A stretch of DNA of 64,000 nt from positions 1-64,000 of the forward strand of contig CAKOGP040001557.1 of the NCBI GenBank assembly GCA_933822405.4. The letters run 5' to 3'. Under the pieces are notes generated by a model, which had not been told where the DNA came from, did no database searches, and saw only the letters and a list, made by a program, of their open reading frames with translations. The stretch's first letter is position 1. Every line of letters starts with the position of its first letter. Origin of the DNA: Cylindrotheca closterium (lineage: Eukaryota; Bacillariophyta; Bacillariophyceae; Bacillariales; Bacillariaceae). Positions 49,777-58,339 of the stretch are shown here, one piece after another. A program made the position numbers and the translations under genes.

Positions 49777-50488
49777 TTTTTTCAAGCTAAAGACCCAGCT
49801 GGAGCCACGATTATTGGGCTCAATGAGCCTGTTGTTGCTTGCTGATTACGCAATTTTGATAGAAAATAATTTAGGGAAATGCAATTGATGATACCATATA
49901 TATAATACTACATGCCTTTTTCACGCATGCTCTGGACTCTTCTAAATTTTGTCGCTTAGGAGATGAGATGACGGAGCTATAGTACTGATTTGAAAAGCTC
50001 ATGCCAGCCCTGGGTAAATAGGTGGAACATTCGTTGTTGCTTTCTCTGCTGTTGGCCTTCTCTCGTAACATCCTCGATTGGGTGGATCGTCTACTGCAAA
50101 AGACCTTGTATCCTTAATGCGCTCCATTTTGCTAACTGTATCAATTCTGCATTCTCAGCCAATCGTAGTGGACCAGACGTCTCCCTGAAAAGACTTGGAG
50201 TCGTTTCGATAGATGACGTTTGATGACGAAGGATTGATTCGTCTTGCCAGCACATTTTACAATCCGACAAGGAATTCGACTTTTGATGCGAAATAATTCA
50301 ATTAATGACCAAGACTACCTACCATAGGTTTATTTAGGAAAGATTCTTCTAACCAACGAATACCTATCTGGTAGGTGTAATATAGCTCTGGTGACTATGT
50401 GACCACTTTTAATAAGCACAAGAACGAGCTCCAGTCCAATCGCATCCTCACAAATTCCGAATTCAGTTTTTCGAAAGCCAATTCAGAC
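49777..50488. other. Spacer between family copies C and D
   Basis: Contains GGGTGGATCGTCTACTGCAA (about 50079), a motif that recurs in the spacers after copies D, E and F (near 51260, 54170, 55610), showing that spacer and gene were duplicated together. No other gene is seen. Confidence 0.55.
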
Positions 50489-51022
50489 ATGATTCAATAC
50501 CAACACCCCAAGCTACTTTCAACTCAAGAATCTTTATCAGATTCAACCACGAGCACCATAAGCACTAAGCAATTTAAGCCAACACACAGATCGAAGAAGA
50601 GAAGGAGGGTTCTTTCCTTCAACCGCAACGTTCTAGTCTATGAAGACGACAGTCATTCCCAAGCAGAGCGAAACCAAATGCACTATACACGAGAAGAAAT
50701 ACAGTCCTTCGCTGGAGCAACCCTGCAATGCATCGACAGTATTCGACGGCTTGAAAGTCAGTCGTCACAAACAAACTCCTCGCCAATAATGGTTACAGGC
50801 CTTGAAGGTTTTCTTCATCCCGAGCACAAGAAGAAGCACCGACTTCAAGGAGTCCTCGCGGTTTTGATGGAACAAGAAAGGCAGTACAAGGAGCAAGGTC
50901 TCTTCACCCCGGTCGACTTTGATTCCATGTCTCACTCTTACCACATGGCGTCACAAGAGAGTCACGAAGAAGCCCACCAAAGAGCACTGGCCCAACACAA
51001 GGTGGTAAGCATGGCTGCCTAA
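50489..51022 (+). CDS. Tandem family, copy D (177 aa)
   Basis: ATG 50489 (MIQYQHPKLLSTQESLSDST) is homologous to the start of other copies; the frame is open 30 codons further upstream but without ATG. It differs by one inserted residue in the basic motif (RRRVLSFNRNVLVYEDD), which breaks the RVxF spacing. The core is intact (GLEGFLHPEHKKKHRLQGVL, AVLMEQERQYKEQGLFTPVD, VVSMAA). 3' element at 51113. Confidence 0.82.
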   Translation: MIQYQHPKLLSTQESLSDSTTSTISTKQFKPTHRSKKRRRVLSFNRNVLVYEDDSHSQAERNQMHYTREEIQSFAGATLQCIDSIRRLESQSSQTNSSPIMVTGLEGFLHPEHKKKHRLQGVLAVLMEQERQYKEQGLFTPVDFDSMSHSYHMASQESHEEAHQRALAQHKVVSMAA

Positions 51023-51659
51023 TTATCATATCAAAGATTCAGTTAGAGGCATTCTTGTTGCTTTCAATGACGAGACAGCGATCAGAGCAACGTAATGATT
51101 ATTTCCGGATGACACAATTTCGATAGAAGATAAAAGTAGGATTGATTTCAGTGATGATACCATATAACTATTTCAATGCCGTTCTTGTTGCAAAAACATT
51201 ATACTACGGAGTGAATCATCATGGACGTTGTATTGATTTGTCCCTCACAAGTACAGACTGGTGGGAACGTCTACTTCAAAAGACTTCGTTTCGATGGATT
51301 CATTCGTTTCGCTTCCAGCATGGGCGAGTACGATTAATACTGTACCACTCGTTTGGTGGCGATTTGCCATACCTACCGGTAGTTTATTGGAAGTGCAAAT
51401 AAGACCCAAGACCGAAAATGTGTCTGATCCGCCGGAGGTAGAATATTTTTATCCGGACGATTTTCTTTTCGATGGAAGTTTTTCAATAAACAATAAACAC
51501 ATTTATCCGAAACCCTTTTCAGACTACCTATCCAGAAAGACTCACTCGTCTGGACCCTCAGCAACTCGTCTGTCTGTCGTCCAATTTAAACGGGGGGAAG
51601 CACTTTTCTCTAGTCTTCCCCCATTATGTTTTGCAGTCAAATTTAGGGGCCCCAAGTTC
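51023..51659. other. Spacer after copy D, leading into the inserted element
   Basis: 51115-51570 resembles the other family spacers. From about 51577 the sequence (GGGGGGAAGCACTTTTCTCT and on) is unlike them and probably belongs to the insertion that fills 51577-53215. A 204-codon plus frame (51261-51875) runs across this boundary and is not considered a gene. Confidence 0.5.
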
Positions 51660-51732
51660 TACTTTTGGGTCGAATCGAAACACGACAAACCAGTTCGAAA
51701 CACGACAACAGATTCCGAAACGCGTAATCGAA

Positions 51733-52163
51733 GATTACCCGGCGCCGCCTCCACTCCTGGGCTTGAATCGCATGATGTAGTCTTTGTCTGGAGAGATCGC
51801 GCACGTATGCTACCATGGAAACTGTGGCAAAAGCCCGATGCTACATACGAGAAGCGAGTAGGTTTGGCACAGTAGCGAGGTACTAAGTTAGTGACTGGTT
51901 TGCACCGAGGTCGAATCATAGGATTCGAAAAGGACAATCAATAGGATTGACAGACAAACCCGGACCAAATGGGGTACCGAGCTATGGTGCAAATGAGAGA
52001 GAGGGTGGTGAGGGCGGGAAAAGCAAAAAGAGCTGACGGTCTTGACCGAGCAGCTAAACTCCTTCTATCGCCTCCATCATCCCACAAGCTCCCATTGCGA
52101 ACAATGTCTTCTCCAAATCTTCCGTCCTCTTCGTCGACACTCTTCGCTCCGTCCGCCAACCGT
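51733..52163 (+). repeat. Inverted-repeat arm, forward
   Basis: Starts TCGAAGATTACCCGGCGCCG and ends CCGCCAACCGTGTACTA. Its reverse complement occurs complete at 52486-52926 with few differences (for example, TCGACCTCGG versus TCAACCTCGG in the inverted copies). Confidence 0.92.
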
Positions 52164-52395
52164 GTACTATCCTATTGATTGTCCTTTTCGAATCCTATGA
52201 TTCGACCTCGGTGCAAACCAGTCACTAACCTAGTACCTCGCTACTGTGCCAAACCTACTCGCTTCTCGTATGTAGCATCGGGCTTTTGCCACAGTTTCCA
52301 TGGTAGCATACGTGCGCGATCTCTCCAGACAAAGACTACATCATGCGATTCAAGCCCAGGAGTGGAGGCGGCGCCGGGTAATCTTCGATTATAGA
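52164..52395 (-). repeat. Partial inverted copy of the arm
   Basis: Reverse complement of about 51733-51950, ending at TAATCTTCGATTA. It adjoins the forward arm, so the pair would form a hairpin with a loop made of the forward arm's distal half. Confidence 0.9.
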
Positions 52396-52485
52396 TCGGC
52401 AAGACGGGAGACGTATGGGCGTTTCTAGCTCTTCCTTAGTCTCAATTTCCGTCGTGTCGATTACGGCGCGTCGCTTCAGTGAAGT

Positions 52486-52926
52486 ACACGGTTGGCGGAC
52501 GGAGCGAAGAGTGTCGACGAAGAGGACGGAATGATTTGGAGAAGACATTGTTCGCAATGGGAGCTTGTGGGATGATGGAGGCGATAGAAGGAGTTTAGCT
52601 GCTCGGTCAAGACCGTCAGCTCTTTTTTGCTTTTCCCGCCCTCACCACCCTCTCTCTCATTTGCACCATAGCTCGGTACCCCATTTGGTCCGGGTTTGTC
52701 TGTCAATCCTATTGATTGTCCTTTTCGAATCCTATGATTCAACCTCGGTGCAAACCAGTCACTAACCTAGTACCTCGCTACTGTGCCAAACCTACTCGCT
52801 TCTCGTATGTAGCATCGGGCTTTTGCCACAGTTTCCATGGTAGCATACGTGCGCGATCTCTCCAGACAAAGACTACATCATGCGATTCAAGCCCAGGAGT
52901 GGAGGCGGCGCCGGGTAATCTTCGAT
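52486..52926 (-). repeat. Full inverted copy of the arm
   Basis: Complete reverse complement of 51733-52163, from ACACGGTTGGCGGACGGAGC to GGGTAATCTTCGATTA. Together with the forward arm it makes ~430-bp inverted repeats about 320 bp apart. Confidence 0.92.
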
Positions 52927-52927
52927 T

Positions 52928-53152
52928 ACAAGATTTTTCGAAAGACGACAAGATTTTTTGAAAGACGACAAGAAATTTCGAAAGACGACAAGATTTTTTG
53001 AAAGACGACCAGCACCCCCGATTGACAAGATTTTTCGAAAGACGACAAGATTTTTCGAAAGACGACAAGAAATTTCGAAAGACGACAAACCAATTCGAAA
53101 GACGACAAACTCGAATGAAACACGACAAATCAATTTGAAACACGACAAAATA
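52928..53152. repeat. 20-bp-unit minisatellite, about 11 units
   Basis: Units of the form AAGATTTTTCGAAAGACGAC vary at a few positions (GATTTTTTGAAAG, AAATTTCGAAAG, CAATTCGAAAGACGAC) and grade at the right into AAACACGACAAA units. One unit is replaced by a GACCAGCACCCCCGATTGAC insert near 53006-53026. Because 20 is not a multiple of 3, the array reads in rotating frames and the minus strand stays open throughout; this gives repetitive but probably meaningless open frames. Confidence 0.9.
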
Positions 53153-53407
53153 TTTTTCGGAAAACCTTAATGCCCCCTTTTAAACAACTCCCCCTAAAGA
53201 ATCATGTATCCGCTCCCCGTAAATTCAATACGCAAAATCCCCCTTAAAACGACGAAGGACGGACGAGTTGCGGAGGGTCCTGGCCAATGAATGACACAAA
53301 TAGCGGTACATGTATCGCTTTTGTAATTTTTCGAGAATAAATATGCCACAAGAACGAACCCCTTTTCCCTCAAATTCCGAGTTCACCATTTCAAAATTCA
53401 AATCAGC

Positions 53408-53935
53408 ATGATTCATCATGAACAATCAAAGCCGCTTTCAACGCAAGATGCTCAGTTGGCATCCACTAGGAACCTCATCTGCAAAAAGGAATCCAATCCA
53501 ACAACGAGCAGGAGAAGGAAGGTTGCCTTCAACCCCAACGTTCTAGTCTATGAAGATGACAGCTTTTCCCAAGCAGAGCGAAATAAAATGCACTATACAA
53601 GGGAAGATTTCATATCTTTCACTGGAGCAATCCTGTAATACATCGACGGCGTTCACCAGATTGAGAGTGTGTCGTCAAACGCGTACTCCTCGCCCATCAT
53701 GGTCACGCCGGGCCTAGAAGGTTTTCTTCACCAGGTCCACAAGATGAAGCACCGGCTCCAAGGGATCCTCGCAGTTCTGATGGAACAAGAAAGGCAATAC
53801 AAGGAACAAGGCTTATTCACCCCAATAGATTTTGATTCCATGTCTCATTCTTACCACCTGGCATCGCAAAAGAGTCAAGAAGAAGCCCACCAAAGAGCAT
53901 TGACTCAGCACAAGGTGGTAAGCATGGCTGCCTAA
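53408..53935 (+). pseudogene. Tandem family, copy E, interrupted by a stop codon
   Basis: Homologous over its full length (MIHHEQSKPLSTQDAQLAST; RRRKVAFNPNVLVYEDDSFS; GLEGFLHQVHKMKHRLQGIL; VVSMAA). An in-frame TAA at 53636-53638 stands where other copies have CAA (AILQY). Two further core changes (PEHK to QVHK, ASQE to ASQK) suggest relaxed constraint. 3' element at 54015. This copy lies just right of the foldback insertion. Confidence 0.85.
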
Positions 53936-54810
53936 ACTTTTCAAGCTAAAGACTCGCTGATCTGAAAAACATTGCCAGTCAGTCGGTCTGTCGATCAGAG
54001 CTGTTTGCTGATAACACAATTTTGATAGAAAATAGTGTAAAACAGAATAATACTAGATTTTGCTGCTTATGAAATGACGGTGCTAACACTTTCTGAAGCT
54101 CATGCCAAGCCTGGGTAAAAATGTTGTAGAAAAATTAGACTCATGTTGTATTTCTCCTGATTTTCGATTGGTTGGAACGTTTACTGCAAAAGACCTGGTG
54201 TGCATGTATTCGTTTGAGTAGTGCTTCGCCCATCACATTTCGCTGACGACTCACTCCAACCATCAGATCAGAATTCTCAGACAATTGCAGTGGATCAGAC
54301 GTCTACTGGAAAAGACTTCGTACCTGGTACCGGTATTATTCCTTTGGCTTCGTTTCGTTGACAGAATACGGGTACACTTTCTAGTCTGGTACATGACGTG
54401 TGATGATGAGAGCGACGTTTTTCATCCATGCCATATATTGCATGTCGATCCTAAAACTAGAATTCGACGAAAAGTTCGTTTGATGCGAAGTTTTGGACAG
54501 GACTATTTATCCGAAAAAGGAGGAAAGCTTTATTACCTTTCTACAACGCCTCCATGATCTATCATACTACAGCACCGTACCTTCCGGTACCTACGACTTC
54601 ACAGCACATTCTTAGAAAGATTTGTCTGATCAGCGAGTGACACGCATGCAGTAGGCCTTGCTTTGGTAATTTTTTCTAAGTACTGTACGTATCTCATGAT
54701 TGACGCCGCAATGTATTTTGGAATACGAGCACACGATCAAAAAGCACAAAACGAACTCCATTCCCTATCTCACAATTTCCGAATTCAGCATTTCGAAACG
54801 CAACTAAAAA
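53936..54810. other. Spacer between family copies E and F
   Basis: Contains repeated spacer motifs (GGTTGGAACGTTTACTGCAA near 54172; GACGTCTACTGGAAAAGACT near 54299) and GGTACC-type palindromes at 54318-54332 and 54568-54583. No other gene is supported. Confidence 0.55.
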
Positions 54811-55344
54811 ATGATTCACTATCAACATGCCAAGCTACTTTCAGCACAACTGTCTCTGTCAGATTCGACCAAGAGCACCATGAGTACAAAGGCATGCAAC
54901 ACAACAAAACGATCAAACAAGAGAAGGAGAGTTTCCTTTAACCGCGACGTTCTAGTCTGTGAGGACGACAGCTATTCCCAAGAAGAGCGAAACCAAATGC
55001 ACTACACAAGAGATGAAATGCGATCCTTCGCTGGAGCGATCCTACAATACATCGAGAGTATTCGCTGCGTTGAGAGTCAATCGTCTATAACAGACTCCTC
55101 CTCGCCTTTCACGGCCACAGGCCTAGAAGGATTCCTTCACCCTGAGCACAAGAAGAAGCACCGACTCCAAGGTGTCTTGTCGGTTCTAATGGAACAAGAG
55201 AGACAATACAAGGAACAGGGTCTCTTCACTCCAGTCGATTTCGATTCCATGTCTCACTCGTACCACATGGCATCGCAAGAGAGTCAAGAAGAAGCTCACC
55301 AAAGAGCATTGACACAGCACACGGTGGTAAGCATGGCTGCCTAA
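54811..55344 (+). CDS. Tandem family, copy F (177 aa)
   Basis: Intact and close to the family consensus. N-terminal Ser/Thr-rich region (1-30); basic RSNKRRRVSF with RVSF at 40-43; VLVCEDD (47-53); SQEERNQMHYTRDEMRSF (56-73), the block that resembles a motif widespread in uncharacterised stramenopile proteins; GLEGFLHPEHKKKHRLQGVL (104-123); SVLMEQERQYKEQGLFTPVD (124-143); SMSHSYHMASQESQEEAHQR (146-165); and VVSMAA at the end. 3' element at 55431. No known domain; two helical segments are likely around 104-165. Confidence 0.83.
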   Translation: MIHYQHAKLLSAQLSLSDSTKSTMSTKACNTTKRSNKRRRVSFNRDVLVCEDDSYSQEERNQMHYTRDEMRSFAGAILQYIESIRCVESQSSITDSSSPFTATGLEGFLHPEHKKKHRLQGVLSVLMEQERQYKEQGLFTPVDFDSMSHSYHMASQESQEEAHQRALTQHTVVSMAA

Positions 55345-55964
55345 CTTTCAAGCCCAGGCTTCAGGTAACTGGAGCCAATGTGGGTGCTAATGGTCTGTTG
55401 ATCAATGCAACAATGGTTGTTCACAGATGACACAATTTTGATAGAAAATGATGATAGTAATAGAAATAGTCATACGATTGATTTCCACACCATAATATAA
55501 TTTATTGCTCAATGCCGTTTTTGCTGCAGAACTGCCATGCTTCAGAGAGAGGGAGAGAGAGAGAGTGCTGTGGACGAATAGTTGCACTGTTAAAAATTCA
55601 TTTGTCATAATCGACTGATTGGAACGCTTAGTGCAAAAGAAGCTCCTTTGACTTCGCTTCGCAAGTACACGTTTCACTCGGCTCCTACGACGTTGGATGA
55701 CAACGAAAAGTTTTTTTCATCAAATGCATAGTGCACGTCAGCCCCACGACTGAAAATGTGTCTGATCCGAAACTCTTTTCGTAGTACTTTTCAGTAAGAT
55801 CCAAAACTACTTGGACGCGATGCTTCTGCCCAACAATAACTGACAGCAGGTTCCGCCGCGGTAATTTTGTCTAATAAATCTGAATTTTCCTGGTTGAATG
55901 CGCGTGACCACTAAACACAACCAACGAGCCTCACAAATTCCGACTTTCGCAACACAAATCAAAC
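55345..55964. other. Spacer between family copies F and G
   Basis: A GAGA run lies at 55552-55565. From about 55790 the sequence matches the spacer before copy H (from about 57241; CAGGTTCCGCCGCGGTA in both), marking the left end of the G/H duplication. No other gene is seen. Confidence 0.55.
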
Positions 55965-56552
55965 ATGATTCACTACCAACACCCCAGTCTACTTTCTACA
56001 CAAGAATCTCTCTCAGATTCCACCAAGAGTACCATAAAGACCAAGGATTTCAAACCAACAACCACAAGATCGCAGAAAAGGAAGGTTTCCTTCCACCGCA
56101 ACGTGCTAGTCTGTGAAGACAACAACTACTCCCAAGAAGAACGAAACCGAATGCACTATACAACAGAGGAAATGGAATCCTTCGTTGAAGAGATCCAGCT
56201 ATTCTTAATAAGCATTCGTGAGACGGAGCGTAGGTCGCCATCTAAAACATACTCCTCGGCTGTCTTGTCGACGGGCCTCGAAGGTTTTCTTCACCCCGAG
56301 CACAAGCAACAACATAGACTCCAAGGAGTTCTCTCCGTCCTCCTGGAACAAGACCGCCAGTACCGCGAGGTCGAATGCTCGACACCTGCTGATGTGGAAT
56401 CCATCTCGCAATTGTATCATGCTGTCTGCCAAGAGAGTAAGGAAGAGGCATATCAACGAGCACTGGTGTGTCACTCGAGCTCATATGGCGCTTGCATGAC
56501 AAAATGGACAAATGGAAATGCTACACCACCATCATCACGAACGAGGCAATAG
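55965..56552 (+). CDS. Tandem family, copy G (195 aa)
   Basis: G and H form a subgroup: MIHYQHPSLLSTQESLSDST; RSQKRKVSFHRNVLVCEDNN with KVSF; ERNRMHYTTEEMESFVEEIQ; GLEGFLHPEHKQQHRLQGVL; then SVLLEQDRQYREVECSTPAD instead of KEQGLFTPVD. The tail departs from the family (VCHSSSYGACMTKWTNGNAT and on) after EAYQRAL, apparently by a frame change relative to H. The 3' element of copies A-F is absent. Nearly identical to H over the first ~165 codons. Confidence 0.78.
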   Translation: MIHYQHPSLLSTQESLSDSTKSTIKTKDFKPTTTRSQKRKVSFHRNVLVCEDNNYSQEERNRMHYTTEEMESFVEEIQLFLISIRETERRSPSKTYSSAVLSTGLEGFLHPEHKQQHRLQGVLSVLLEQDRQYREVECSTPADVESISQLYHAVCQESKEEAYQRALVCHSSSYGACMTKWTNGNATPPSSRTRQ

Positions 56553-57443
56553 AGCCTAGATACGCACTCTATTTGTGTAAAAGATACAAAGAAAACGTCA
56601 ATAATAGAATAATAATATTTTCAACAAGAAGAAGCTAAAACTACAGTATATGATATGTCGTACAGCTCCATGGCCCCTTTAGTATGAACTACCAGTATAG
56701 ATCGCGAAAGAGAGCACAACTGCCGACCATATTCCATAGGGTGCCCGACTGCATTGTAGATATCATTGACCTACAGCAATCTCAAATTGAACTCGTTTTA
56801 TTAGGCTGGAGACCAGCATACTATGGTCCATCCAGGACAGCCCCGCCCATTGTAATACAAACGATTGTTATGAATGAGTAATCACTTGATCATGGTATAG
56901 GTCCTTCCTGTTGCAATATCATCCTTGCCGACATGTTGCAAACGCTCCAGTTGTTTTTGTATTTAGCCTTGGGCGGTTACTCTCTTTGCGTTGCATACCA
57001 AGCCTATTATGTACCCGCCTTGTCACTGACGCACGTACCAGGTACCGGTAGGATTTGTACAGCATTGCAACCTTTCGACCTCTTTGATTGTATGCGCACG
57101 TCCAGCACCCCCGATCGACAAAGTGCTTGGTGCTGTCAGCGAGAGTTCTCACCGCCGTTTGGACACGCCGTTCTGGATTTTGCTCAGTTGTCGGAGGAGT
57201 GAGAGTCGGGGACCATATTTAATAAAATAATATCGTACTTATTTTCTGATCCAAAACAACTTAGACGCACCATTTCGATGTTTCTGATCAAATAGTGACT
57301 ACAGGTTCCGCCGCGGTATTAGTAATCTTGTCTAAATATTTTTATTAAAAAATCTGAACATTTTTGTTTGAATGTGTGACCACTTATGACCACAACCAAC
57401 GAGAGGGTCTCACAAATTCTGACTTTCGAAACCCAAATCAAAC
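56553..57443. other. Spacer between family copies G and H, with a SET-gene relic
   Basis: 56646-57033 is a degenerate copy of the 3' part of the SET-domain gene and its flank (listed separately). The rest is the promoter of copy H. ACCAGGTACCGGTAGG lies near 57036. Confidence 0.6.
56646..57033 (-). pseudogene. Relic of the 3' end of the SET-domain gene
   Basis: GTACAGCTCCATGGCCCCTT and the following ~120 bp match 58178-58290, the 3' flank of the SET gene. From 56899 to 57033 (TGTTGCAATATCATCC; TTGCAAACGCTCCAGTTG; TACCCGCCTTGTC) the sequence matches its last coding part at 58493-58610. Substitutions and indels break the frame. It was carried along in the duplication that produced copies G and H, and its end marks the right breakpoint of that duplication. 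Confidence 0.82.
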
Positions 57444-57980
57444 ATGATTCACTACCAACACCCCAGTCTACTTTCTACACAAGAATCTCTCTCAGATTCC
57501 ACCAGGAGTACCATAAAGACCAAGGATTTCAAACCAACAACCACAAGATCGCAGAAAAGGAAGGTTTCCTTCCACCGCAACGTGCTAGTCTGTGAAGACA
57601 ACAACTACTCCCAAGAAGAACGAAACCGAATGCACTATACAACAGAGGAAATGGAATCCTTCGTTGAAGAGATCCAGCTATTCTTAATAAGCATTCGTGA
57701 GACGGAGCGTAGGTCGCCATCTAAAACATACTCCTCGGCTGTCTTGTCGACGGGCCTCGAAGGTTTTCTTCACCCCGAGCACAAGCAACAACATAGACTC
57801 CAAGGAGTGCTCTCCGTCCTCCTGGAACAAGACCGCCAGTACCGCGAGGTCGAATGCTCGACTCCTGCTGATGTGGAATCCATCTCGCAATTGTATCATG
57901 CTGCCTGTCAAGAGAGTAAGGAAGAGGCCTATCAACGAGCAATTGCGCGACTAAAGGGACAATGGCGCCTGCACGACTAA
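57444..57980 (+). CDS. Tandem family, copy H (178 aa)
   Basis: Same as copy G up to EAYQRA, then ends IARLKGQWRLHD. Relative to A-F it lacks KEQGLFTPVDF and the VVSMAA end. Convergent with the SET gene, whose stop is about 360 bp away. Which of the two tails (G or H) is ancestral in this subgroup cannot be told here. Confidence 0.8.
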   Translation: MIHYQHPSLLSTQESLSDSTRSTIKTKDFKPTTTRSQKRKVSFHRNVLVCEDNNYSQEERNRMHYTTEEMESFVEEIQLFLISIRETERRSPSKTYSSAVLSTGLEGFLHPEHKQQHRLQGVLSVLLEQDRQYREVECSTPADVESISQLYHAACQESKEEAYQRAIARLKGQWRLHD

Positions 57981-58339
57981 AGGGAAACAAGAAACTGCTA
58001 CCTACACCACCACAAACAGTAGCAACATCAGCAACAAGACAATGGAGCCTAGATACGCGCTCTAGTTGTGTAAAAGAAAGATACAAAGCAAATGACAACA
58101 ATAGAAAATAAAAGTAATAAATAATGAGGAGCGAAAACGATAGGCTATAGTCTTTTTATATTTGTTGATCTACCGTACAGCTCCATGGCCCCTTTAGTAT
58201 GCACTACCGGTATAAATCGAGAAATTGAGCACAACTGACTATATTCCATAGGGCACTTGACTGCATCATCGTGCAAATCATTAACCTCGTCGCATGCATT
58301 TTTCTCTTGGACTGTTGAAGCGATAGTAGCATTATCTTA
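57981..58339. other. Intergenic region between convergent genes
   Basis: 3' flanks of copy H and the SET gene. 58178-58290 is the source of the relic at 56646. TACCGGTATAAATCG at 58206. No gene. Confidence 0.6.

Larger units (their letters stand above)
51577..53215. mobile_element. Foldback-like composite insertion
   Basis: An insertion of about 1.6 kb between family copies D and E, absent from the other spacers. It consists of a ~430-bp arm (51733-52163), a partial inverted copy (52164-52395), ~90 bp of unique sequence, a full inverted arm (52486-52926) and a 20-bp-unit array (52928-53152). Short CGAAACACGACAAAC-type units also precede the left arm (51669-51720). No transposase or reverse transcriptase is visible. 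Long inverted arms plus subterminal tandem repeats resemble foldback-type non-autonomous elements. The true ends and target-site duplication are not determined. Confidence 0.55.

Noticed and set aside
51261..51875. 204-codon plus-strand ORF entering the foldback element
   Set aside because: Crosses the boundary between family spacer and insertion and has no domain; start is not homologous to any gene here.
52179..52961. Repeated ~71-aa ORF (MSFSNPMIRPRCKP...) in the inverted copies
   Set aside because: The same DNA is present in both orientations with open frames on each strand; no codon-level conservation can be shown and no family is recognised.
52928..53152. CRISPR-like array of short repeats
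   Set aside because: The 20-bp units are directly tandem with no unique spacers, and the surrounding genome is eukaryotic.
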